DNA of 64,000 nt from Salinicola endophyticus (GCF_003206575.1 NZ_PZJO01000004.1:543617-607616), one strand, 5' to 3'; positions 32,985 to 42,873 are shown, counted from the stretch's first letter. The notes: generated by a model from the letters alone, not told the origin. Made by a program: numbers and translations.

Positions 32985-33222
32985 GTCGAGGCGCCTCTTG
33001 CGAATGAAGTGGCCGCCGCGCTGGCGGAGGTCATACCCGCGCTATCGGCACCGCCAACTTTTTCTTTAAGAATCCTGAGACGTTGCCGATAAGCGTTGCG
33101 AGTGTCACTAAATGTAACGTAGCGTATCGTTTTGACACGCACGCTGAGGCACGGCGCGACTCGATTCGCGCGGCACGGCGGCGACGCCGATCGGCACACC
33201 ATCGATAAACAAGGGGATTCCC
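32985..33222. other. Divergent pilB-pilA intergenic region
   Basis: This 238-base spacer separates pilB (minus) from pilA (plus). Its middle (about 33055-33140) is relatively A/T-rich and should contain the promoters, including a TTGACA at 33133-33138 with no clear -10 partner. I looked for the GG-N10-GC sigma54 pattern used for pilin in Pseudomonas and did not find it. AAGGGG precedes the pilA ATG. Confidence 0.4.
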
Positions 33223-33711
33223 ATGCAAGGGCAATACAAGCGTCGAGATCTACACCGCCAGGGCGGTTTCACTCTGATCGAGCTGATGATCGTGGTCGCG
33301 ATCATCGGCATCCTCGCCGCGATCGCCATCCCGCAGTATCAGAATTATGTGGCGCGGACTCAGGTCAGCCGAGTGGTCTCCGAAGTCTCTGCGCTGAAGA
33401 CGGCCGCGGAAGAGCGCTATGCACGTGGTGAGTCAACGACCGATGCCGGTGAGCTCGGCTGGACGCAGTCGAACCTGCTGGACAAAGTGAAAAACGAAGA
33501 CGGTACAGATGTCGCCAACCCGGCTGTCGATATTCCGGCATCGAAGACTGATGGCACCATCACTGCGACACTCAATGGCGATGTCACCGGTGCCATCAAG
33601 GGAACGACCGTGACGCTGACTCGCAAGAGCTCAGAGAATGGCCAATGGACCTGTGCTTTCTCGGGCGACAATGACTACGCCACGGCTGCGTGCCCAGGCA
33701 AGAAGAGCTAG
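33223..33711 (+). CDS. pilA: Type IV major pilin PilA
   Basis: The 162-residue prepilin has a 15-residue leader ending in G14-G15, cleaved before F16, with the conserved glutamate at mature position 5 (E20) in [29 protein letters not shown]. The long hydrophobic N-terminal helix is followed by a globular domain and a C-terminal disulfide loop, C144 to C157, as in Pseudomonas/Neisseria-type IVa pilins. Pilin diversity makes the globular part hard to compare. It is divergent from its assembly genes pilB, pilC and pilD. Confidence 0.95.
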   Translation: MQGQYKRRDLHRQGGFTLIELMIVVAIIGILAAIAIPQYQNYVARTQVSRVVSEVSALKTAAEERYARGESTTDAGELGWTQSNLLDKVKNEDGTDVANPAVDIPASKTDGTITATLNGDVTGAIKGTTVTLTRKSSENGQWTCAFSGDNDYATAACPGKKS

Positions 33712-33730
33712 TGACGCGATAGTTGACACC

Positions 33731-33755
33731 AGGCCGGCCATTGCCGGCCTTTTTC
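33731..33755 (+). terminator. Intrinsic terminator of pilA
   Basis: An 8-bp GC-rich stem (AGGCCGGC/GCCGGCCT, 33731-33738 with 33743-33750) with a 4-base loop is followed by a T-run. It begins 19 bases past the pilA stop. Confidence 0.85.
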
Positions 33756-33787
33756 TTGTCCAGCGCCCCACGACGCTGGACCGCCGC

Positions 33788-34072
33788 TCAGTAGAGCGCT
33801 TTTTCCTCGCCTACCACCTCGCGCAGCACTTCCAGGAACAGCCGGTCGGCGTCGGAGTGCTCCTTGGGGTCCTCCGGGATGTGCACGCTGGTGGTATCGG
33901 AGATCTCGTTGGCGATACGCGCCCACGCCTGTGGGTCGTTGCTGCCATCCGAGTGGCGCTTGGCGATCTCCAGAGAACTCTCCAGAATGCCCGGCTCCTG
34001 CAGCAGTTTCTTGATGAAGGCGCGCAGCTCGTGAATGACGCGAACCTTCTGCATTTCCGAAGCGGAACTCAT
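33788..34072 (-). CDS. Small conserved-looking protein of unknown function
   Basis: The 94-residue acidic protein reads MSSASEMQKVRVIHELR onward. It is mostly predicted helical with no cysteine, no signal peptide and no membrane segment. I do not recognise its family. ATG 34072 has a strong AAGGAGAG site seven bases away, which makes it a credible gene; an upstream start would skip that site. It converges on pilA and is divergent from trkH. A soluble cytoplasmic protein is all that can be inferred. Confidence 0.7.
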   Translation of the reverse strand: MSSASEMQKVRVIHELRAFIKKLLQEPGILESSLEIAKRHSDGSNDPQAWARIANEISDTTSVHIPEDPKEHSDADRLFLEVLREVVGEEKALY

Positions 34073-34323
34073 GGCACTCTCCTTGCTCGAGTCGGGAAGA
34101 TGGCGCCACGATAGCACAGCCGCCGGCGCCGCCGTACTCGCCTGGGTCGGGTGTCGTCACTGGCGTCCCGGCTCGCGCGCGGCGCCCGGCGTGTACCCTC
34201 GACGGCAAGTGGCAGTGTCGCAGCGTGGCCGATTGGCCTATCATCGCCAGTCGTTTGGCGCGTCGACAGCCGCTGGTGTGGCGTGGCGGCGAAGTGAAGT
34301 GCGCATCGAAGGGGAGAGAGACG

Positions 34324-35775
34324 TTGCAAGACGCCAAGCCGATTCTCAAAGTTCTGGCGCTGTTGTTGATCGTGCTGGCCGTGTTCATGCTCCCGCCGAT
34401 CGTGCTGTTGAAGCTGGAGAACGATCCCGACCTGTGGGCCTTCCTCAAGTCGATGGCGCTGGTCGCGGCCACGTCGGCGGGGCTGCTGGCGTGGACCTGG
34501 CACACCCCGGTAGAGCTCAAGACCCAGCACATGTTCATCCTGACCACCTCGAGCTGGGTGGTGATCAGCGCCTTCGCCAGCCTGCCACTGGTGCTGGGGG
34601 CGCCGCAGCTCTCGTTCACCGATGCGGTGTTCGAGTCGATCTCGGCGATCACCACCACCGGCTCGACCGTGCTCTCGGGTATCGAGCACCTCTCCGATGG
34701 CCTCAAGCTGTGGCGCGGTCTGATGCAGTGGCTGGGGGGAATCGGGATCATCGTGATGGCGATCGCGATCCTGCCGTTTCTCAAGGTCGGCGGCATGCGG
34801 CTGTTCCAGACCGAGTCTTCGGATTGGTCGGACAAGGTGCTGCCGCGGGCCGGAGGGATCGCCAAGGCTTCCGCCGTGATCTACCTGGGGCTGACGCTGG
34901 TGGCGATACTGAGCTATCGGCTGGCGGGCATGCAGACCCTGGATGCGATCGTGCACGCCATGAGTTCGGTCTCCACTGGCGGCTTCGCCAACTACGACGC
35001 CTCCTTCGGCATCTACGAGAATCGCCCGTTGATCCTGTGGCTGGGCTGCGCCTTCATGCTCGCCGGGGCGCTGCCGTTCGTGCTCTATATCCGCCTGATC
35101 CGAGATTCCCGCGGCGCGCTGTGGCAGGACCAGCAGGTACGTGGCCTGCTCATGCTGCTGGTGGTGGTGATCGGTACCCTGACCCTCTACAGGGTGGTGG
35201 CCTTCCATGATGCGCCGTTCAGCGCCCTGACTGCGGTCGCCTTCAACGTGATCTCGGTGGTGACCACCACCGGCTATGCCAGCCAGGACTACAGCCTGTG
35301 GGGGCCGCTGGCGGTGACCACCTTCTTCTTTATCACCTTTGTCGGCGGTTGCAGTGGCTCGACCAGCGGCGGGATGAAGATATTCCGCTTCCAGATCGGC
35401 GGGCTGATGCTGCTCAATCAGCTGCGTTATCTGGTACACCCCAGTGGGGTATTCGCCCAGCGTTACAATGGCCGTCCGCTCAATGACGAAGTGGTGCGGG
35501 CGGTCATCGCTTTCTCGTTCTTCTTCTTTCTGATCTTCGCGGTGCTCTCGCTGGCGTTGGCTGCCCTCGGGCTGGACATGGTCACTGCAACCACCGGTGC
35601 GGCCACCGCGCTGGCCAACGTCGGTCCTGGCCTGGGGCCGATCATCGGCCCAGCGGGCAACTTCGCCAGCCTGCCCGAGGCGGCCAAATGGATTCTCTGC
35701 GTGGGCATGCTGATGGGCCGCCTGGAGATCCTCACCGTGCTGGTGCTGCTGATGCCGTTCTTCTGGCGCAAGTAG
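34324..35775 (+). CDS. trkH: Trk potassium uptake transporter TrkH/TrkI family
   Basis: The 483-residue membrane protein (E. coli TrkH is also 483) carries the four pore-loop selectivity sequences of the family: ITTTGST, SSVSTGGFAN, VTTTGYAS and ALANVGPGLG. It imports K+ with the cytoplasmic regulator TrkA, which is not encoded here. K+ uptake is a first response to osmotic upshift in halophiles, and Halomonas elongata has TrkH and TrkI of this type. The start is TTG 34324, chosen because a strong GGGGAGAG site precedes it and it restores the family length; GTG 34225 would add 33 atypical residues. Confidence 0.93.
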   Translation: MQDAKPILKVLALLLIVLAVFMLPPIVLLKLENDPDLWAFLKSMALVAATSAGLLAWTWHTPVELKTQHMFILTTSSWVVISAFASLPLVLGAPQLSFTDAVFESISAITTTGSTVLSGIEHLSDGLKLWRGLMQWLGGIGIIVMAIAILPFLKVGGMRLFQTESSDWSDKVLPRAGGIAKASAVIYLGLTLVAILSYRLAGMQTLDAIVHAMSSVSTGGFANYDASFGIYENRPLILWLGCAFMLAGALPFVLYIRLIRDSRGALWQDQQVRGLLMLLVVVIGTLTLYRVVAFHDAPFSALTAVAFNVISVVTTTGYASQDYSLWGPLAVTTFFFITFVGGCSGSTSGGMKIFRFQIGGLMLLNQLRYLVHPSGVFAQRYNGRPLNDEVVRAVIAFSFFFFLIFAVLSLALAALGLDMVTATTGAATALANVGPGLGPIIGPAGNFASLPEAAKWILCVGMLMGRLEILTVLVLLMPFFWRK

Positions 35776-35950
35776 GTTCGCGTATGGCGTCGCCCGTGGC
35801 GACGTCTGGCCGCTCGATGGCGCGGTATACGGGGGAAGTGGGGAGGAGAGCGGGGGCACGCCTTGTGCGGCGAAGCCCCGCGCGGCCGCTGATCGAAGCC
35901 GTGTCTCTCGAGGGGGGGATCTCGACGGTCTATCGCTTGTCGAGATAGCC

Positions 35951-37153
35951 TCAGGGCGTATCGCTGTCCAGGCGCCCGGCACGGTTGAGGATCGGGTTGG
36001 CGTACTGCTTCAACCACCACGGGCGCAGCTCGGCCGGTACCTGCGCCAGCCGCGTCTGGAAGCGTTCGCGATCTTCCGCGGTGACCGCAGAGAGGTCGAC
36101 CAGATCGGGGGCTAGCCCGGTCTCGGCCAGGGCCAGCTGATGGCTCGGGAACAGCGGATAGTTCGACAGCACCTGGCGATCGATCTCCGCCGCCACCGCG
36201 TCGGCGGCGTCGAATTCGGCCGACAGCGGGGTGCCGAAGGCCAGCTTGACCCGCCCCTTGTCGCCGATGATGCCGGAGACGATCGAGCGTATGTCCTCGA
36301 ACTCGACCTTCTGGTAGCGGCCGTCGGTCTCCTTGGCGTGCAGCTCGCGCGCCTTGAGCAGATCGCAGGGGTCGTACTCGTAGCTGATCGACACCGGCAC
36401 GATCTGCAGCTCGCGAACCGCGTGGCCGATGTCGGGATCGTTCTCTTCCAGGCGCCGCGCCATGCACAGCATCTTGACGATGGCGCTGTCGGTGCGATCG
36501 ATGCCGTCCTTGGCGCGGCCCTCGCGCTGGGCCAGCCAGACCGAATGGTTGTCGTCGCTGATCGAGTGGCGGATATAGCCCGAGAGTGACTGATAGGCCG
36601 CCAGCATGGCGCGCTTGCCCTTGACCGAGCGCGGCACGATGAAGCTCTTGTTGAGCCGCATCAGATCGGTGACGAAAGGCTTCTGCAAAAGGTTGTCGCC
36701 GATCGCGATGCGCACGGTGTCGTGGCCGCCGACATAGAGCGCATAGTTGACGAACGCGGGGTCGAGGGCGATATCGCGATGGTTGCCGATGAACAGGTAC
36801 GCCTTGTCCGGCGACAGCCGATCGAGCCCTTCGACGCTGAAGCCCCGCGTGGTGCGCGCAATCATGTGGGCCATGTAGTCGGCGATGCGCAGCTGGAAGT
36901 CGCGGATGGTGGCGACTCCGCGCACTTCGCGGCGCAGGCGGAAGCTGGCGAGCAGGCGCGCCAACGGCGGAGCGAAGCGCGCCAGCCGCGGCAGGCGATA
37001 GCGAGTGATGGCGTCGAGCAGCTCGCTGTCCTGGGCCAGGCGCGCCAGCACGCCGGCCACCTCGTCGTCGTGATAGGGGCGGATATCGGCGAAACGATCG
37101 AGATCGATCGCAGCCTCGGCGCTGTTGGGCGGCGTGGCGGAGCTTTGCGTCAT
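35951..37153 (-). CDS. PlsC-like glycerolphosphate acyltransferase family protein
   Basis: The 400-residue protein has an acyltransferase domain in the middle. The histidine motif reads GNH125RDIALD131, so His and the second Asp are five residues apart instead of the canonical four; R126-D127 follow His directly. IVPRS and similar later blocks fit the PF01553 fold. It probably acylates a lysophospholipid or glycerol phosphate at the membrane, but the substrate is unknown. No clear transmembrane helix is seen. The ATG at 37153 overlaps the rdgC stop (ATGA), so it is translated with rdgC. Confidence 0.8.
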   Translation of the reverse strand: MTQSSATPPNSAEAAIDLDRFADIRPYHDDEVAGVLARLAQDSELLDAITRYRLPRLARFAPPLARLLASFRLRREVRGVATIRDFQLRIADYMAHMIARTTRGFSVEGLDRLSPDKAYLFIGNHRDIALDPAFVNYALYVGGHDTVRIAIGDNLLQKPFVTDLMRLNKSFIVPRSVKGKRAMLAAYQSLSGYIRHSISDDNHSVWLAQREGRAKDGIDRTDSAIVKMLCMARRLEENDPDIGHAVRELQIVPVSISYEYDPCDLLKARELHAKETDGRYQKVEFEDIRSIVSGIIGDKGRVKLAFGTPLSAEFDAADAVAAEIDRQVLSNYPLFPSHQLALAETGLAPDLVDLSAVTAEDRERFQTRLAQVPAELRPWWLKQYANPILNRAGRLDSDTP

Positions 37154-38076
37154 GGCGTCGGGGCCGACATCTCGGCTTCACCGCCGAGCCAGTCGATCAG
37201 TTGTTCGATGAAGGTCGCGAGTGCCTGCGACATGAGCGCGAAGTCGGTCTCCAGCGCCACCGCGGGATCGTCGCCGTCTTCGGTCTGGCTGGCTTCGTCG
37301 AGCAGGGCGTCGTCGAACTGCAGCGACTTCAGTGCCAGGTCGTCGTGCAGCACGGTACGCAGCTGGCCCTCGCTGCCGATGCTCAGCTTGCTGGCCTGCC
37401 GGCCGCCCTCGAGCAGTGACTGGATCTCCTCGCTGTCGAGATCGACCTGACGTGCGCGCAGCACGCCGTCGTCCTCGGCGGCGCGCAGCTCGACCTGATC
37501 GCCGAGCAGCAGGCTCGCCGGGCGGCTGCCGGCATCGCTCAGCCACTGGGTCATGCCGCGCGACGGCGGGGTGCGGGTCGCGAGCGGCGTGACCTTGAGC
37601 GAGCCCAGGGTCTGGCGCAGCAGATCCAGCACCTCCTCCGCACGCTTGCGGCTGGAGGCGTTGATGCCGATCAGCCGGCGCCGGGTGTCCCACCACAGTT
37701 CGACGCGCTGGGTGCGGGTGAAGGCCTGCGGCAGCAGCTCCTCCATCACCTGCTCCTTGAGCAGCTGGCGCTCGCGCCGCGGCAGTGGCTGGCCCTCGGC
37801 CTGCTCGCGCGCCTCGGCGCGCTCCGCGACCTCTTCGTTGACCACAGACGCGGGCAGCAGGCGCTCCTGGCGCAGCATCGCCAGTAGTCGATGACCCTGA
37901 ATCTCGTGCACGCGCTGGTCGCTGCCACGGCCGGCCGGGGCGCTCCAGCCGACCCGGCGTGCCTCTCGCGGCGAGACGGGTCGAAACGCGAATTCTGCCA
38001 AGGCGCTTTCCAGATCCTCCAGGGCGAGAATCTCGACGTCATGGCAGCGGTAAAGATGACAGTGCTTGAACCACAT
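37150..38076 (-). CDS. rdgC: Recombination-associated protein RdgC
   Basis: The 308-residue protein (E. coli 303) begins MWFKHCHLYR, close to the family opening M-W-F-K-N. It has the FRPVSPREARRVGWSAP segment, the LLPASVVNEEV and LPRRERQLLKEQVMEELLPQAF motifs, and the acidic C-terminal region of the ring-shaped DNA-binding RdgC dimer. RdgC coats double-stranded DNA and limits RecA activity. Start ATG 38076 is set by this conserved N-terminus. It is translationally coupled to the acyltransferase gene. Confidence 0.95.
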   Translation of the reverse strand: MWFKHCHLYRCHDVEILALEDLESALAEFAFRPVSPREARRVGWSAPAGRGSDQRVHEIQGHRLLAMLRQERLLPASVVNEEVAERAEAREQAEGQPLPRRERQLLKEQVMEELLPQAFTRTQRVELWWDTRRRLIGINASSRKRAEEVLDLLRQTLGSLKVTPLATRTPPSRGMTQWLSDAGSRPASLLLGDQVELRAAEDDGVLRARQVDLDSEEIQSLLEGGRQASKLSIGSEGQLRTVLHDDLALKSLQFDDALLDEASQTEDGDDPAVALETDFALMSQALATFIEQLIDWLGGEAEMSAPTP

Positions 38077-38237
38077 ACGCCCGTGTTTCCGTTTGAAAGG
38101 AGGCACATTATGTCGAAAGGACCCAGCTGTTGCCACCGAGGTAGACCATTGGTATTTGCAGCCTTGTTTCAAACGAGCGTATGTTTCGAAGTCAGGGGCG
38201 GCGCGTGATCGGCGTCGCCAATGACCCGGAGATTCGC

Positions 38238-38669
38238 ATGGATTCACGCATCACCCATACCCAGGTTCGCGTCCGTGGCTTTCATCTGGACGGCTATGGC
38301 CACGTCAATCACGCCCGCTATCTCGAGTTCCTGGAGGAGGGGCGCTGGGCCTTCGCCGACCAGCATCCCGCTTTCGCTGCCGGCATGGCCGAGGGCGTGG
38401 CGCTGGTCGCGGTCAATCTCAATATCGATTACCGCCGTGCCGCGGTCATCAATGACGATCTCGACATCGAGACCTGTCTCTCGCATATCGGCGGGCGCAG
38501 CGCCCGAGTAGCCCACCGTATCGTGCATCGTGACAGTGGCGAACTGGTGGTGAGTGCGCTGCTGACCTTCGTGCTGCTCGATCAGCGCAGCGGCGAGGTG
38601 GTGCCGCTCGAAGGGGTGTGGCGCGAGCGTCTCGAACCGCTGCTGGTCGCCGAGGCAGAAGCGCGCTGA
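38238..38669 (+). CDS. Hotdog-fold acyl-CoA thioesterase (4HBT / YbgC type)
   Basis: The 143-residue protein has the 4-hydroxybenzoyl-CoA thioesterase-like N-terminal motif LDGYGHVNHARYLEFLEEGRW, with the acidic and histidine residues of the active loop, and the beta strands of a single hotdog domain. It should hydrolyse acyl-CoA or acyl-ACP thioesters; the substrate is not predictable. ATG 38238 has GGAG seven bases before it. It stands between rdgC (divergent) and gyrA. Confidence 0.88.
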   Translation: MDSRITHTQVRVRGFHLDGYGHVNHARYLEFLEEGRWAFADQHPAFAAGMAEGVALVAVNLNIDYRRAAVINDDLDIETCLSHIGGRSARVAHRIVHRDSGELVVSALLTFVLLDQRSGEVVPLEGVWRERLEPLLVAEAEAR

Positions 38670-38725
38670 GCCCTCTACACCACCCGGGGAAAAGACGTCA
38701 ATGCCTGCCTTTGGAAGCCCTGAAA

Positions 38726-38734
38726 TGGTATGAT
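38726..38734 (+). promoter_or_regulatory. Extended -10 element, candidate gyrA promoter
   Basis: TG at 38726-38727 followed by TATGAT at 38729-38734 forms an extended -10 box 105 bases before the gyrA ATG. The -35 is weak (TGCCTT). gyrA promoters are usually supercoiling-sensitive, which the sequence alone cannot confirm. Confidence 0.5.
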
Positions 38735-38838
38735 CGGTAGATTGTGCGGCCGAGGGTCTCGGTCGCCTTGTCGGGGCTTCATTAACGCTGCCACGGTCGT
38801 CTTCGGCCGTGGCAGCGGCGCAAAGGATTTGACGACCC

Positions 38839-41550
38839 ATGGGTGATATCGCCAGAGAAATTCTGCCAGTCAACATCGAGGATGAACTCAAGCAGTCCTA
38901 CCTGGACTACGCGATGAGCGTCATCATCGGGCGCGCACTGCCCGACGTCCGCGATGGCTTGAAGCCGGTGCACCGGCGCGTGCTCTACGCCATGCACGAG
39001 CTTGGCAACGACTGGAACAAGCCGTACAAGAAATCGGCGCGCGTGGTCGGCGATGTGATCGGTAAATATCACCCCCACGGCGACAGCGCGGTCTATGACA
39101 CCATCGTGCGCATGGCGCAGCACTTCTCCATGCGCCACGTGCTGATCGATGGCCAGGGCAACTTCGGTTCCATCGACGGCGATAACGCCGCCGCCATGCG
39201 TTACACCGAGGTGCGCATGGCGCGGCTCTCCCATGAGCTGCTGGCGGATCTCGAAAAGGATACGGTCGACTGGGTCGACAACTACGACGGCACCGAGCGG
39301 ATTCCCGAGGTGCTGCCGACCAAGGTGCCCAACCTGCTGATCAACGGCGCCTCGGGCATCGCGGTGGGGATGGCGACCAATATTCCGCCCCACAACATGG
39401 TCGAGGTGATCAGCGGCTGTCTGGCACTGATCCAGGACTACACCCTGACGGTCGACGACCTGATGGAGTACATCCCCGGGCCCGATTTCCCCACCGCCGG
39501 CATCATCAACGGCCGCGCCGGGATCCTCGAGGCATACCGCACCGGGCGCGGGCGCATCTACGTGCGGGCCCGCCACACGGTCGAGTTCGACAAGAAGAGC
39601 GGACGCGACCAGATCGTCATCACCGAGCTGCCTTATCAGGTCAACAAGGCGCGGCTGATCGAAAAGATCGCCGAGCTGGTCAAGGAGAAGCGGGTCGAGG
39701 GCATCGCCGAGCTGCGCGACGAGTCCGACAAGGATGGTCTGCGCGTGGTGATCGAGATCAAGCGCGGCGAGTCCGGCGACGTGGTGGTCAACAACCTGTT
39801 CGCCCATACCCAGCTCGAGACCGTGTTCGGCATCAATATCGTCGCCCTCCACGACGGCCAGCCCAAGACGCTCAATCTCAAGGAGCTGCTGGAGGCGTTC
39901 ATCCGCCACCGCCGCGAGGTGGTTACCCGGCGCACCCTGTTCGAACTCAAGAAGGCGCGCGAGCGCGGCCATATCCTCGAGGGCCTGGCGGTCGCCATCT
40001 CCAACATCGACGAGGTGATCGAGCTGATCAAGGCTTCGCCCAATGCGGCCGAGGCGAAGGAGAAGCTGATCGCCCGCGACTGGCAGCCGGGGCAGGTGAC
40101 CGGCATGCTCGAGCGTGCCGGTGCCACCTCGTGCAAGCCCGAGGATCTCGACGAGGGCTACGGGCTCACCGACGATCGCGCGCTCTACCGGCTCTCGCCG
40201 GCCCAGGCGCAGGCGATTCTGGAGCTGCGCCTGCATCGTCTGACCGGGCTCGAGACCGAGAAGCTGCTCGACGAATACCTGAGCATTCTCGAGCGTATCG
40301 CCGAACTCAACCATATCCTGGCGTCACCGGATCGGCTGCTGGAGGTGATTCGCGAAGAGCTCGAAGGTATTCGCGATCAGTACGGCAACGCCCGCCTGAC
40401 CGAGATCCAGACCAGCCGTCTCGATCTCACCATGGAGGATCTGATCGCCGAGGAGGACATGGTGGTCACGCTGTCGCGTGGCGGCTATGCCAAGACTCAG
40501 CCGATCTCCGACTATCAGGCGCAGAAGCGTGGCGGGCGCGGCAAGTCGGCCACCAGCATGAAAGATGAGGACGTCATCGAGCACCTGGTGGTGGCCTCGA
40601 CCCACGACACCATGCTGCTGTTCTCCAACCGCGGCAAGGTCTACTGGCTCAAGACCTACGAGATGCCCAACGCCAGCCGTGGGTCGCGGGGCAAGCCGCT
40701 GGTCAATCTGCTGCCGCTGGACGACGGCGAGTCGATCAGCGCCATTCTGCCGGTGCGTGACTACAACCCGGAGAGCTACATCTTCTTCGCCACCGCCAGC
40801 GGTACGGTCAAGCGCACCTCGCTGGACCAGTTCTCGCGGCCGCGCAGCGTTGGCTTGATCGCGCTGGATCTGGAGGAGGGCGATCGCCTGATCGGCGCCG
40901 CCATCACCTCCGGCAGCGACCATGTCATGCTGCTGTCGTCCAACGGCAAGGCGATCCGCTTCGAAGAGGGCCATGTGCGCGCGATGGGGCGGACCGCCCG
41001 CGGTGTCCGCGGCATGCGTCTGGCCCCAGGGGCCGAGGTGATCAGCCTGATCATCCCGCAGAGCCAGACCATCGATGCCGACGCCGACAACGAGCTTGAC
41101 GGTGATGCCACCGCCAGCGCCGACGGCAGCGACGAGCAGATCTATATTCTGACCGCTTCCGAACACGGCTATGGCAAGCGGACCCGGCTCGAAGAGTTTC
41201 CGATCCGCGGTCGCGGCGGCCAGGGTGTGATCGCGATGCAGACCACCGAGCGCAACGGCGCCCTGGTGGCGGCGATGCAGGTTCGTGACAGCGACGAGAT
41301 GATGCTGATCACCGACCGCGGTACCCTGGTGCGCACCCGTGTCGGCGAGGTGTCGATCACCTCGCGCAACACCCAGGGGGTGACCCTGATTCGCACCAGC
41401 GAGGGGGAGCACCTAGTCAAGACGGTGCGGGTCGACGAGCCCCAGGACGATGGGCTCGACGAGCTGGAGGTACCGGACGAGACCGAGGTTACTGCGGACG
41501 AAGCGCCGCCGGAGAGCGGTGACACAGCGCCGGCGGACGACGACGCCTGA
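38839..41550 (+). CDS. gyrA: DNA gyrase subunit A
   Basis: The 903-residue subunit (E. coli 875) has the catalytic tyrosine Y122 in [10 protein letters not shown]. The quinolone-resistance region is wild type with S83 and D87 (HGDSAVYD, E. coli numbering unchanged). The GyrA box QKRGGRG at 562-568 lies at the start of the DNA-wrapping beta-pinwheel. The C-terminus is a long acidic tail rich in Asp and Glu. There is no intein. It works with GyrB, encoded elsewhere, to supercoil DNA; YacG, the gyrase regulator, is 10 kb upstream. Confidence 0.98.
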   Translation: MGDIAREILPVNIEDELKQSYLDYAMSVIIGRALPDVRDGLKPVHRRVLYAMHELGNDWNKPYKKSARVVGDVIGKYHPHGDSAVYDTIVRMAQHFSMRHVLIDGQGNFGSIDGDNAAAMRYTEVRMARLSHELLADLEKDTVDWVDNYDGTERIPEVLPTKVPNLLINGASGIAVGMATNIPPHNMVEVISGCLALIQDYTLTVDDLMEYIPGPDFPTAGIINGRAGILEAYRTGRGRIYVRARHTVEFDKKSGRDQIVITELPYQVNKARLIEKIAELVKEKRVEGIAELRDESDKDGLRVVIEIKRGESGDVVVNNLFAHTQLETVFGINIVALHDGQPKTLNLKELLEAFIRHRREVVTRRTLFELKKARERGHILEGLAVAISNIDEVIELIKASPNAAEAKEKLIARDWQPGQVTGMLERAGATSCKPEDLDEGYGLTDDRALYRLSPAQAQAILELRLHRLTGLETEKLLDEYLSILERIAELNHILASPDRLLEVIREELEGIRDQYGNARLTEIQTSRLDLTMEDLIAEEDMVVTLSRGGYAKTQPISDYQAQKRGGRGKSATSMKDEDVIEHLVVASTHDTMLLFSNRGKVYWLKTYEMPNASRGSRGKPLVNLLPLDDGESISAILPVRDYNPESYIFFATASGTVKRTSLDQFSRPRSVGLIALDLEEGDRLIGAAITSGSDHVMLLSSNGKAIRFEEGHVRAMGRTARGVRGMRLAPGAEVISLIIPQSQTIDADADNELDGDATASADGSDEQIYILTASEHGYGKRTRLEEFPIRGRGGQGVIAMQTTERNGALVAAMQVRDSDEMMLITDRGTLVRTRVGEVSITSRNTQGVTLIRTSEGEHLVKTVRVDEPQDDGLDELEVPDETEVTADEAPPESGDTAPADDDA

Positions 41551-41556
41551 GGCCGC

Positions 41557-41588
41557 TGCGCCCCCGCCCGGTCTGGGTCGGGGGCGCA
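41557..41588 (+). terminator. Strong hairpin after gyrA
   Basis: A 10-bp perfect stem (TGCGCCCCCG at 41557-41566 with 41579-41588) begins six bases past the gyrA stop. No T-run follows, so termination would need Rho or be partial; serC begins 172 bases later. Confidence 0.6.
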
Positions 41589-41760
41589 TTGCCGACGGGC
41601 GCGAGGTTCTGCCCCCTGGCCCGATGTGCGGGCCTGGGGCGACGACATGCGGTTGGATGACAGGGGGTGGTGACACACCACCAAGACTCGTCTTGATGAA
41701 CAAGCCCGGACGAACGCAAGCGCCCGGGTCGAGTGAAAGAGCCCACGGGGAATTCCGAGA

Positions 41761-42843
41761 ATGACACGTCTGCACAATTTCTGTGCCGGTCCGGCGGCCA
41801 TGCCGACGGCGGTGCTGGAGCGCGCCCGCGCCGAGATGCTCGACTACCAGGGGCAGGGCCTGTCGGTGATGGAGATGAGTCACCGCAGTCCGACCTTCGA
41901 GGCAATTGCGGCCAAGGCCGAGCGTGATCTGCGTGATCTGCTCTCGATTCCCGACAACTACCGGGTACTGTTCATGCAGGGCGGTGCCACCCTGCAGTTC
42001 GCCTGCGTGCCGCTCAATCTGCTGGGGCAGGGCGGGACACCCAACTATCTCGATACCGGCATCTGGTCGAGCAAGGCGATCAAGGAGGCGGATCACCTGG
42101 CCGCTTCACATATCGCGGCCTCGAGCCGCGAGTCCGGTTACGTGCAGGTGCCGCGCCAGGGCGACATCGCGCTCTCCGCGGATGCGGCCTACTTGCACTA
42201 CTGCCACAACGAGACCATCGGCGGCCTGGCCTACGATTACGTGCCGGAGGTCGACGTGCCGCTGGTGTGCGACATGTCGTCGTCGATCCTCTCCGCGCCG
42301 CTGGACGTGAGTCGGTATGGGGTGATCTATGCCGGGGCGCAGAAGAACATCGGCCCCGCCGGCATCACCGTGGTCATCGTGCGCGAGGATCTGCTCGAGC
42401 GGGCGCAGCCCTCGGCGCCCTCGCTGCTCGGCTGGAAGGTCTACGCCGACAACGACTCGATGATCAACACGCCGCCGACCTACGCCTGGTATCTCGCCGG
42501 TCTGGTGTTCGAGTGGCTCAAGAACGATATCGGCGGCGTCGCCGAGATGGAAGCGATCAACCGGCGCAAGAGCGAGGCGCTCTACGCCGCCATCGACGCC
42601 AGCGACTTCTATGCCAATCCGATCGCACCGGCCAACCGTTCGCTGATGAACGTGCCGTTCACGCTGGCCGATGCCGCGCTCAACGGCGACTTCCTCGCGG
42701 ATGCCGAGGCCGAGGGGTTGCTCAACCTCAAGGGGCATCGCAGCGTCGGCGGCATGCGCGCGAGTCTCTACAATGCCGTCAGCGAGGCCGACGTGCAGGC
42801 GCTGATCAACTTCATGGCCGATTTCGAACGTCGCCGCGGCTGA
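41761..42843 (+). CDS. serC: Phosphoserine aminotransferase SerC
   Basis: The 360-residue PLP enzyme (E. coli 362) opens with the family motif NFCAGPAAMPTAVLERA and has MEMSHRSP, FMQGGATLQF, and the PLP-lysine region VIYAGAQKNIGPAGITVVIV. It makes 3-phosphoserine for serine synthesis and 4-phosphohydroxythreonine for vitamin B6. Downstream come pheA and tyrA-aroA. The order gyrA-serC-pheA matches Pseudomonas. Confidence 0.97.
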   Translation: MTRLHNFCAGPAAMPTAVLERARAEMLDYQGQGLSVMEMSHRSPTFEAIAAKAERDLRDLLSIPDNYRVLFMQGGATLQFACVPLNLLGQGGTPNYLDTGIWSSKAIKEADHLAASHIAASSRESGYVQVPRQGDIALSADAAYLHYCHNETIGGLAYDYVPEVDVPLVCDMSSSILSAPLDVSRYGVIYAGAQKNIGPAGITVVIVREDLLERAQPSAPSLLGWKVYADNDSMINTPPTYAWYLAGLVFEWLKNDIGGVAEMEAINRRKSEALYAAIDASDFYANPIAPANRSLMNVPFTLADAALNGDFLADAEAEGLLNLKGHRSVGGMRASLYNAVSEADVQALINFMADFERRRG

Positions 42844-42873
42844 GTGGCGGCCGCATGCAGCCAGGACATGCCC

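Noticed and set aside
34069-35982. Minus-strand open frame opposite trkH
   Set aside because: It is antisense to the Trk transporter and rich in His, Gln and Arg; no family motif.
38839-41550. Intein or quinolone-resistance mutation in gyrA
   Set aside because: The reading frame is continuous with normal motif spacing, and S83 and D87 are wild type.
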